Shown piece after piece: positions 10,432-22,400 of a stretch of 64,000 nt of DNA. The notes under the pieces are model-generated. The model was not told the DNA's origin and searched no databases. It saw only the letters and a program-made list of their open reading frames with translations. Position numbers and translations under genes: made by a program. Location of the stretch: positions 1 through 64,000 of the forward strand of contig CALSUC010000001.1 in the NCBI GenBank assembly GCA_943789445.1, read 5' to 3'. Numbering within the stretch: the stretch's first letter is position 1; each line of letters opens with the position of its first letter. This stretch comes from UBA4575 sp002386945 (GTDB lineage: Bacteria; Pseudomonadota; Gammaproteobacteria; UBA4575).

Positions 10432-13400
10432 AATATTCTTTAATGTACTGCCTGTCGTATCAACGAGGTATCCACATGCAAATCACCCGTCGAAGCAACT
10501 GTTGAGGTGTAGAATACCGAGCCATTTTTCAGGTAGGTAATCGTCGAGCCAGTACGCTGAACACTCAGTACATCGCCTGTCGCATAGCTACCGAACGCCC
10601 CCTTGCTAATGCCGTTTTCATAGACCTCAAGCGCACCATTGCCGTCAGATAAACGCGTAATCAATCGAGTAAAGTTTACATTGGTATCGCTGTCAGAAAG
10701 ACCAATCATACGTTGCGTATTCGTTTCAGCTACCGTAGTTGCAACGTAACCATCCCCTGCCAGGGAATTCTCAGAAAAGGCACCTGAAGTCCAACCATCA
10801 AATCCTGTTTTGACAATATTATTAGTAGTTACATCAACACCCACTTCATTTTCAAAGGCGACCTTGATGTCTGATACTACAGGCGATGCACCAGACGACT
10901 GATACGTCCAATTGGAACCAATCGAGATTTTGCTGACGTCGCTCTTCACACCCGGTGTTGGTGTAAAGGTCGCGGTGAAGGTTGTACCGCCATCCGTGCT
11001 AACAAGATTAGATAAGGTGCCTGAATCCACATTAATATCAGCAAGCTCGAAGTCTGTAACAGCCTCCTTGAACCGGAAGGTAACCACGGCCGTTTCTGAT
11101 GAATCTATATCATTATCACTGATAGTAATGACCACAGGCTCATCAGTAGTGTGAGTGAAAGTCGTATTGGCCGTTGCGTTAACGCCTGATGCGTTACTGA
11201 CACTCACAGCCACCGTAACGCTTGAGGATAGCGCCGCAGCAACCGCCTGCGGCACCTCAACGCCCCATACATTACCCGTCACACTGCTCGTATACTCGAC
11301 ACCGGCGATAGTCACAGTCACCACTTGCCCATCTGATACGTTGGTGGTTGTACCGGTGACAAGCAACGAGTGATTATCTTCAACGAAATCCAAAACATTA
11401 TCTGTGGCAATCGCATCAATATTAATGGTTGGCGTCAGAGTGTTCACCGCATAATTATTACTGCTAACCAACTCGCCATTATTGATAACCACATTTTGCA
11501 ATGTAGCACCTGTCGTATGCAACGAGGTATCCACATGCAAATCACCCGTCGAAGCAACCGTTGAGGTGTAGAACTACCGAGCCATTTTTCAGGTAGGTAA
11601 TCGTCGAGCCGAAGCGTTCCACACTCAGTACATCGCCTGTCGCATAAGTACCGAACGTCCCCCTTGTTAGCGCCGTTTTCATAGACCTCAAGCACACCAT
11701 TGCTCCTCAGATAAATCGCGTAATCAATCGAGTAAAGCTTACATTGGTATCGCTGTCAGAAAGACCAATCATACGATCCGTATTCGTTTCAGCTACCGTA
11801 GTCGATACCGAGCCATCTGCAGTGATGACCTGATCCGAGAAGGTGCCTGCATTCCAGCCAGCCGCCGCCGTTTTAAAAATATTATTACCAATCGTGTCCA
11901 CACCAACTTCTGATACAAACACAACCGGTTTATTACCCGATTCAGGAGCAGACCCAACAAAGTTCCAGCGATTACCCACGGAAATTTTATTGGTGCTATC
12001 GGCCGCGGCAGAATCTGGCGTTAATGTTGCTGTGTAAGTTATTCCACTCATCTGAAGTCGACAGACTCGTGAGGGTGCCGTTTTCAACCGCAATATCATT
12101 GATGTCAAAATTTTCCACCTGGGCTCTGAAAGTAAAGGTAACCTGAGTGGTTTCACCCGCCGTCAGAGCTGTATCGTCCAGGGTAATGGTCAGCGGTGCT
12201 GTGCTGTTATAGATAATGGCCTTGCTGGCCTCAGCCGCTGCGACACCCACTGCATTCGTTACATTGGCGGTAACGCTATGGTTACCCTCTGCTAATGCTT
12301 GCACATCTGCTGCTGGCACACCACACTCCAGGCATTGCCTGAAACCGTCGCTTGGTAATCCTTGCCATTCAGTGTCACGGTCAGAACTTGCCCATCTTCC
12401 ACCCCCGTGGTGGTACCTGAGATAGCCACGTTGACATCGTCTTCAAGGTAGTTAATGGTGTTGTCGCCCGCGACATCAGCAATGGTGATGGTTGGCGTGA
12501 CGGTATTAACCAAATAATTAGCGCTACTGGCAATGAAGTCTGTGGCGCTGCAGTCAGGTTATCCGCTTTGATGACGATGTCGTTCAATGTAGCACCTGTC
12601 GTATTCAACGAGGTATCCACATGCAAATCACCCGTCGAAGCAACTGTTGAGGTGTAGAATACCGAGCCATTTTTCAGGTAGGTAATCGTCGAGCCAGTAC
12701 GCTGAACACTCAGTACATCGCCTGTCGCATAGCTACCGAACGTCCCCTTGTTAGCGCCGTTTTCATAGACCTCAAGCGTACCATTGTCCGCAGATAAACG
12801 CGTAATCAATCGAGGTATAGCTTACATTGGTATCGCTGTCAGAAAGACCAATCATACGAGCCGTATTCGTTTCAGCTACCGTAGTCGATACCGAGCCATC
12901 TGCAGTGATGACCTGATCCGAGAAGGTGCCTGCATTACCAGCCATCCGCCGCCGTTTTGGTGATGCTGTTACCAGTAACAGTCACACCCACTGGCGCTAC
13001 CGTGGTAAAGGCTGCGTTGACCTGCTCAACAGCGGGTGCGTTACCCGAAGAAACATAGGTCCAATCGTAGCCCACTTTAATCAGGTTAGTGGTATCATTG
13101 ATGTCCGCTGTCGGCGTGAACGTTGCTGTCCAAGGTGATGCCATCATCCGCTGAAGTCACGGCTGATAACGTGCCGCCTTCCACGGTTATATCACTGTTA
13201 TCGAAACCAGTGACGGCCTCATTAAAGGTAAAGGTGACCGTTGCGGTTTCACCCGCCGCCAGAGCTGTATCGTCCAGGGTAATGGTCAGCGGTGCTGTGC
13301 TGTTATAGATAATGGCCTTGCTGGCCTCAGCCGCTGCGACACCCACTGCATTCGTTACATTGGCGGTAACGCTATGGTTACCCTCTGCTAATGCTTGCAC

Positions 13401-16400
13401 ATCTGCTGCTGGCACATCCACACTCCAGGCATTGCCTGAAACCGTCGCTTGGTAATCCTTGCCATTCAGTGTCACGGTCAGAACTTGCCCATCTTCCACC
13501 CCCGTGGTGGTACCTGAGATAGCCACGTCGACATCGTCTTCAAGGTAGTTAATGGTGTTGTCGCCCGCGACATCAGCAATGGTGATGGTTGGCGTGATGG
13601 TATTAACAACATAATTATCGCTTCGTCGCTGCAAACCGTTCTATCTGCGATGTTTTGCAGGGTAGCACCTGTCGTATTCAACGAGGTATCCACATGCAAA
13701 TCACCCGTCGAAGCAACTGTTGAGGTGTAGAATACCGAGCCATTTTTCAGGTAGGTAATCGTCGAGCCAGTACGCTGAACACTCAGTACATCGCCTGTCG
13801 CATAGCTACCGAACGTCCCCTTGTTAGCGCCGTTTTCATAGACCCAAGCGCACCATTGCTCCTCAGATAAATCGCGTAATCAATCGAGGTAAAGCTTAGC
13901 ATCGGTATCGCTGTCAGAAAGACCAATCATACGATGCGTATTCGTTTCAGCTACCGTAGTCGAATACCAGCCATCTGCAGTGATGACCTGATCCGAGAAG
14001 GTGCCTGCATTCCAGCCAGCCGCCGCCGTTTTGGTGATGCTGTTACCAGCAACAGTCACACCCACTGGCGCTACCGTGGTAAAGGCTGCGTTGACCTGCT
14101 CATCAGCGGGTGCGTTACCCGAAGAAACATAGGTCCAAGTCGTAGCCCACTTTAATCAGGTTAGTGGTATCATTGATGTCCGCTGTCGGCGTGAACGTTG
14201 CTGTCCAAGGTGATGCCATCATCCGCTGAAGTCACGGCTGATAACGTGCCGCCTTCCACGGTTATATCACTGTTATCGAAACCAGTGACGGCCTCATTAA
14301 AGGTAAAGGTGACCGTTGCGGTTTCACCCGCCGCTCAGATCTGTCCATCGTCCAGGGTAATGGTCAGCGGTACTGTGCTGTATGGATAATGGCCTTGCTG
14401 GCCTCAGCCGCTGCGACACCCACTGCATTCGTTACATTGGCGGTAACGCTATGGTTACCCTCTGCTAATGCTTGCACATCTGCTGCTGGCACATCCACAC
14501 TCCAGGCATTGCCTGAAACCGTCGCTTGGTAATCCTTGCCATTCAGTGTCACGGTCAGAACTTGCCCATCTTCCACCCCCGTGGTGGTACCTGAGATAGC
14601 CACGTCGACATCGTCTTCAAGGTAGTTAATGGTGTTGTCGCCCGCGACATCAGCAATGGTGATGGTTGGCGTGACGGTATTAACCGAAAAATTAGCGCTA
14701 GTGGCAATGAAGTCTGTGGCGCCTGCAGTCAGGTTATCCCCTTTGATGACGATGTCGTTCAATGTAGCACCTGTCGTATTCAACGAGGTATCCACATGCA
14801 AATCACCCGTCGAAGCAACTGTTGAGGTGTAGAATACCGAGCCATTTTTCAGGTAGGTAATCGTCGAGCCAGTACGCTCAACACTCAGTACATCGCCTCT
14901 CGCATAGCTACCGAACGTCCCCTTGTTAGCGCCGTTTTCATAGACCCCAAGCGCACCATTGTTCCGCAGATAAATCGCGTAATCAATCGAGGTATAGTTT
15001 ACATCGGTATCGCTGTCAGAAAGACCAATCATACGAGCCGTATTCGTTTCAGCTACCGTAGTCGATACCGAGCCATCTGCAGTGATGACCTGATCCGAGA
15101 AGGTGCCTGCATTATCCAGCCATCCGCCGCCGTTTTGGTGATGCTGTTACCAGTAACAGTCACACCCACTGGCGCTACCGTGGTAAAGGCTGCGTTGACC
15201 TGCTCAACAGCGGGTGCGTTACCCGAAGAAACATAGGTCCAATCGTAGCCCACTTTAATCAGGTTAGTGGTATCATTGATGTCCGCTGTCGGCGTGAACG
15301 TTGCTGTCCAAGTGATGCCATCATCCGCTGAAGTCACGGCTGATAACGTGCCGCCTTCCACGGTTATATCACTGTTATCGAAACCAGTGACGGCCTCATT
15401 AAAGGTAAAGGTGACCGTTGCGGTTTCACCCGCCGCCAGAGCTGTATCGTCCAGGGTAATGGTCAGCGGTGCTGTGCTGTTATGGATAATGGCCTTGCTG
15501 GCCTCAGCCGCTGCGACACCCACTGCATTCGTTACATTGGCGGTAACGCTATGGTTACCCTCTGCTAATGCTTGCACATCTGCTGCTGGCACATCCACAC
15601 TCCAGGCATTGCCTGAAACCGTCGCTTGGTAATCCTTGCCATTCAGTGTCACGGTCAGAACTTGCCCATCTTCCACCCCCGTGGTGGTACCTGAGATAGC
15701 CACGTTGACATCGTCTTCAAGGTAGTTAATGGTGTTGTCGCCCGCGACATCAGCAATGGTGATGGTTGGCGTGACGGTATTAACCAAATAATTAGCGCTA
15801 CAGGCAATGAAGTCTGTGGCGCCTGCAGTCAGGTTATCCCTTTGATGACGATGTCGTTCAATGTAGCACCTGTCGTATCAACGAGGTATCCACATGCAAA
15901 TCACCCGTCGAAGCAACTGTTGAGGTGTAGAATACCGAGCCATTTTTCAGGTAGGTAATCGTCGAGCCAGTACGCTCAACACTCAGTACATCGCCTGTCG
16001 CATAAGTACCGAACGTCCCCTTGTTAGCGCCGTTTTCATAGACCCTAAGCGACCATTGCTCCTCAGATAAATCGCGTAATCAATCGAGGTATAGCTTACA
16101 TCGGTATCGCTGTCAGAAAGACCAATCATACGATGCGTATTCGTTTCAGCTACCGTAGTCGATACCGAGCCATCTGCAGTGATGACCTGATCCGAGAAGG
16201 TGCCTGCATTACCAGCCATCCGCCGCCGTTTTGGTGATGCTGTTACCAGTAACAGTCACACCCACTGGCGCTACCGTGGTAAAGGCTGCGTTGACCTGCT
16301 CAACAGCGGGTGCGTTACCCGAAGAAACATAGGTCCAATCGTAGCCCACTTTAATCAGGTTAGTGGTATCAGTGATGTCCGCTGTCGGCGTGAACGTTGC

Positions 16401-19400
16401 TGTCCAAGGTGATGCCATCATCCGCTGAAGTCACGGCTGATAACGTGCCGCCTTCCACGGTTATATCACTGTTATCGAAACCAGTGACGGCCTCATTAAA
16501 GGTAAAGGTGACCGTTGCGGTTTCACCCGCCGCCAGAGCTGTATCGTCCAGGGTAATGGTCAGCGGTGCTGTGCTGTTATAGATAATGGCCTTGCTGGCC
16601 TCAGCCGCTGCGACACCCACTGCATTCGTTACATTGGCGGTAACGCTATGGTTACCCTCTGCTAATGCTTGCACATCTGCTGCTGGCACATCCACACTCC
16701 AGGCATTGCCTGAAACCGTCGCTTGGTAATCCTTGCCATTCAGTGTCACGGTCAGAACTTGCCCATCTTCCACCCCCGTGGTGGTACCTGAGATAGCCAC
16801 GTTGACATCGTCTTCAAGGTAGTTAATGGTGTTGTCGCCCGCGACATCAGCAATGGTGATGGTTGGCGTGACGGTATTAACCAAAAATTAGCGCTACTGG
16901 CAATGAAGTCTGTGGCGCCTGCAGTCAGGTTATCCCCTTTGATGACGATGTCGTTCAATGTAGCACCTGTCGTATTCAACGAGGTATCCACATGCAAATC
17001 ACCCGTCGAAGCAACTGTTGAGGTGTAGAATACCGAGCCATTTTTCAGGTAGGTAATCGTCGAGCCAGTACGCTCAACACTCAGTACATCGCCTGTCGCA
17101 TAAGTACCGAACGTCCCCTTGTTAGCGCCGTTTTCATAGACCCTAAGCGCACCATTGCTCCTCAGATAAATCGCGTAATCAATCGAGGTAAAGCTTAGCA
17201 TTGGTATCGCTGTCAGAAAGACCAATCATACGATCGTATTCGTTTCAGCTACCGTAGTCGATACCGAGCCATCTGCAGTGATGACCTGATCCGAGAAGGT
17301 GCCTGCATTACCAGCCATCCGCCGCCGTTTTGGTGATGCTGTTACCAGTAACAGTCACACCCACTGGCGCTACCGTGGTAAAGGCTGCGTTGACCTGCTC
17401 AACAGCGGGTGCGTTACCCGAAGAAACATAGGTCCAATCGTAGCCCACTTTAATCAGGTTAGTGGCATCATTGATGTCCGCTGTCGGCGTGAACGTTGCT
17501 GTCCAAGTTATGCCATTATCCGCTGAAGTCACGGCTGATAACGTGCCGCCTTCCACGGTTATATCACTGTTATCGAAACCGGTGACGGCCTCATTAAAGG
17601 TAAAGGTGACCGTTGCGGTTTCACCCGCCGCCAGAGCTGTATCGTCCAGGGTAATGGTCAGCGGTGCTGTGCTGTTATAGATAATGGCCTTGCTGGCCTC
17701 AGCCGCTGCGACACCCACTGCATTCGTTACATTGGCGGTAACGCTATGGTTACCCTCTGCTAATGCTTGCACATCTGCTGCTGGCACATCCACACTCCAG
17801 GCATTGCCTGAAACCGTCGCTTGGTAATCCTTGCCATTCAGTGTCACGGTCAGAACTTGCCCATCTTCCACCGCCGTGGTGGTACCTGAGATAGCCACGT
17901 TGACATCGTCTTCAAGGTAGTTAATGGTGTTGTCGCCCGCGACATCAGCAATGGTGATGGTTGGCGTGACGGTATTAACCAAATAATTAGCGCTACTGGC
18001 AATGAAGTCTGTGGCGCCTGCAGTCAGGTTATCCCTTTGATGACGATGTCGTTCAATGTAGCACCTGTCGTATTCAACGAGGTATCCACATGCAAATCAC
18101 CCGTCGAAGCAACTGTTGAGGTGTAGAATACCGAGCCATTTTTCAGGTAGGTAATCGTCGAGCCAGTACGCTCAACACTCAGTACATCGCCTGTCGCATA
18201 GCTACCGAACGTCCCCTTGTTAGCGCCGTTTTCATAGACCCAAGCGCACCATTGTCCTCAGATAAATCGCGTAATCAATCGTGGTAAAGCTTAGCATCGG
18301 TATCGCTGTCAGAAAGACCAATCATACGAGCCGTATTCGTTTCAGCTACCGTAGTCGATACCGAGCCATCTGCAGTGATGACCTGATCCGAGAAGGTGCC
18401 TGCATTATCCAGCCATCCGCCGCCGTTTTGGTGATGCTGTTACCAGTAACAGTCACACCCACTGGCGCTACCGTGGTAAAGGCTGCGTTGACCTGCTCAA
18501 CAGCGGGTGCGTTACCCGAAGAAACATAGGTCCAATCGTAGCCCACTTTAATCAGGTTAGTGGCATCATTGATGTCCGCTGTCGGCGTGAACGTTGCTGT
18601 CCAAGTTATGCCATTATCCGCTGAAGTCACGGCTGATAACGTGCCGCCTTCCACGGTTATATCACTGTTATCGAAACCGGTGACGGCCTCATTAAAGGTA
18701 AAGGTGACCGTTGCGGTTTCACCCGCCGCCAGAGCTGTATCGTCCAGGGTAATGGTCAGCGGTGGTGTGCTGTTATAGATAATGGCCTTGCTGGCCTCAG
18801 CCGCTGCGACACCCACTGCATTCGTTACATTGGCGGTAACGCTATGGTTACCCTCTGCTAATGCTTGCACATCTGCTGCTGGCACATTCACACTCCAGGC
18901 ATCGCCTGAAACCGTCGCTTGGTAATCCTTGCCATTCAGTGTCACGGTCAGAACTTGCCCATCTTCCACCGCCGTGGTGGTACCTGAGATAGCCACGTGA
19001 CATCGTCTTCAAGGTAGTTAATGGTGTTGTCGCCCGCGACATCAGCAATGGTGATGGTTGGCGTGGCGGTATTGATCTCATAATTTAGCGCTAGAGGCAA
19101 TGAAGTCTTTGGGGCTGATGACGATGTCGTTCAATGTAGCACCTGTCGTATTCAACGAGGTATCCACATGCAAATCACCCGTCGAAGCAACTGTTGAGGT
19201 GTAGAATACCGAGCCATTTTTCAGGTAGGTAATCGTCGAGCCAGTACGCTGAACACTCAGTACATCGCCTGTCGCATAGGTACCGAACGTCCCCTTATTA
19301 GCGCCGTTTTCAAGACCTCAAGCTCACCATTGTCCTCAGAAAAATCGCGTAATCAATCGTGTTAAAGTGTTGATTGGTATCGCTGTCAGAAAGACCAATC

Positions 19401-22400
19401 ATACGATTCGTATTCGTTTCAGCTACCGTAGTCGATACCGAGCCATCTGCAGTGATGACCTGATCCGAGAAGGTGCCTGCATTACCCCAGCCAGCCGCCG
19501 CCGTTTTGGTGATGCTGTTACCAGCAACAGTCACACCCACTGGCGCTACCGTGGTAAAGGCTGCGTTGACCTGCTCAACAGCGGGTGCGTTACCCGAAGA
19601 AACATAGGTCCACCCAAAGTCTACGCTAATAATGTTAGTGGTATCACTGATGTCCGCTGTCGGCGTGAACGTTGCTGTCCAAGGTGATGCCATTATCCGC
19701 TGAAGTCACGGCTGATAACGTGCCGCCTTCTACAGTGATATTAGCATTACTCGAAACCAGTGACGGCCTCACCAAAGGTAAAGGTAACTGTTGTTGTTTC
19801 ACCCTCTCTCAAACCAGTGTCGTCCAGAGTAATAGTCAACGGTGTCGTGTAATAAGTAACGGCCTTAGTTACCTCTGCTACCGCTACGCCTGAAGCAGTA
19901 GAGGCATTAGCGGTAATCGTGTTGGTACCTACCTTTAATGCTTGAACGTCAGTAGAGGGAACCGTCGCGTTCCAAGCATTGCTAGATACGGTCGCTGTAT
20001 AACTTTGTCCGTTAAGCGTCAAGGTTACGGTTTGTCCATCTTCTATAGCTGTGCTGGTACCCGAGATAACGACACTACTATTATCCTCTTTCGCACTAAG
20101 AATGTTATCAGCTGAGACATCATTTATAGCAATTACTGGTACATTTATGTCATAGCTAAAGTCTTTCAATACTCGTTTTGCTGCGGTGCCAGCGGCATTA
20201 CTAACATCTGCTGTTAGCGTATTAGTACCCTGCGAGAGTGCCTGTACATCCGCTACGGGCACACTCAATGTCCAGGCGTTGGATGATACGGTTGCCGTGT
20301 AGCTTTTACCACTGAGGGCAACGGTTACCGTTCGTCCATCTTCTACATTAGTGGTTGTACCTGAGATACCAACAACGGAATCATCTTCTACGGAGTCAAT
20401 GATATTGTCAGAGGCAATATCATTGATTGATACGCTTGGCGCCGAATTGAGAGTTAATGTTTTGGTTGCTTCAGTAGATGCATTACCTGCAACATCAGTC
20501 ACATTGGCTGTTACTTTATGCGCCCCACCACTAAGCGCCTGGATGACAGATGCAGGAACAGTAACGCTCCAAACATTAGCATTAACTGTTGCCGTGTAGT
20601 CAGTATTATTCAGTCTAACCGTTAGGACTTGCCCATCTTCAATATCGGATGTGCGACCTGATATGGTGACATCGGACTGACTTTCTGTTGAATCAATAAT
20701 ATTGTCTGAAGCAACATCATCAATCTGAATGATTGGAGCAGTGCTATCTGTAGTAATCGGCCCCATTTTGGTAATGATTTCATTGCCTGCAGCATCTATC
20801 TGCTTAGCCTGTATATCATCTTGCTTGTAGCCCTTGCTTGCTGACAAATCAAAGCTTGAACCAACACCGTTCGTCCAGGTTGAACCGCCATCAAGAGAAT
20901 ATTCCCAAGTAGCACCTGTCTCTATACCCTTAACATTTATAGTTGTGTCATTGGTTATTCTGTCAGTCGACGAAGCACCCGTATCGCTGTTTAACGTCAG
21001 AACTAACTGACTCGGTGGAGTGACATCAACAGTCAACTCATTGCTGGAGGAGTCGGTTGCAGTCGCACCTGTACTACTGGTCACTGTGGCGGTCACGTCG
21101 TAGCTGCCATCTGTAAATGCCAATAACGTACCCGAAGACACTGTGGCCGTTGCGGTGGCAATGGACCAAACACCGTTGGTAACGGTGACGTTGTCGTAGG
21201 TTGCACCATTGACCACTACCGATAAGCTATCACCTGTAGCCAAAGTGGCAGTACCAGTAATTGTAGGTGTGGCGCTGTTGGTGCTCAAAATATCAATGGT
21301 CGGTGTTGTAGGCGACAGACGTGTCAATAGATAGCTCGTTACTACTGCTATCCACTGTACTATTGCCCGCGCTATCCGTAACGGTGGCTGTAACTGAATA
21401 GGTCTGACCATCAACAAAAGAACCGAGAGTACCCGATGAAACAGCCTGAGTTTGAGTATTAATTTTCCAGTTACCATTGGTAACGACTACGTTTTCATAA
21501 GTAGCACCATTAACCACAACAGTAAGACTGTCGCCCGTCGCCAAGGTTGCTGTACCTGCAATGTTAGGTGTCAAACTGGAACTGGTTATTTGTGTGACAG
21601 TGGCCGCCGCTGGGGCGCTACTGTCTATAACAATCGCAGGCATATTAACGATATTACTGACATTTCCTGCCACATCGATTTGTCTTACCTGAACCTGACT
21701 GTTCGTGTAACTGGTATCCGCAGTCAAATTAAAGCTTGTGTTTGTACCAGTAGTCCAAGTGCTGCCATTATCCGTTGAGTATTCCCAGCTTGCACCTGCA
21801 TCTAAGCCAGCGACCGTCACTGCTGTTGCTTTTGTTATGCCATCAACAGTTGAGCTACCTGTATCATCGATCTTTGCAGTTAGTCCTGAAGGTGCAGTGG
21901 TATCTATTGTTGCTGTTCCTAACTCAGCATTATTACTAACATTGCCGGCTACATCTGTTTGTCTGACCAATACTGCGCTTTGTGTTACTGAAATATTTAC
22001 AGTTGTTGAAGCCAGTGTAAAGCTTGCATCACCTGATGACTGCTGCCATTGACCAACACCTTCAACCGTCTGTGAGAAAGCTGTTTGGCTTGCTTCCCAG
22101 AACCACTTAGATGTGTCGTCCAGCTTACTAATATGGTAGCCACTTCCAACTCTGGCCCACGCATACCAAGTTTCCCCAGAGGCATTAGTATAAGCATAAA
22201 CCGGTTTTGCTGAATCAATCTGATTATCTGTATTAAAAGGTGATGGATCAAAATCACCCGTCAAACTCAAAGCCCCGGAGTTAGTGACAAGCTTGTAATC
22301 ACCATCAACGTCTGCGTCAACACCAGAAATTGTTCTTACATCACTGCCATAAGCACCGTTTGCAGGCAAATCAAAACTGCTGCCTGATCCAGTAGTCCAA

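Noticed and set aside
1..19750. Diversity-generating retroelement acting on the lectin codons
   Set aside because: No reverse transcriptase gene or template repeat is seen, and changes affect all bases and codon positions rather than template adenines.
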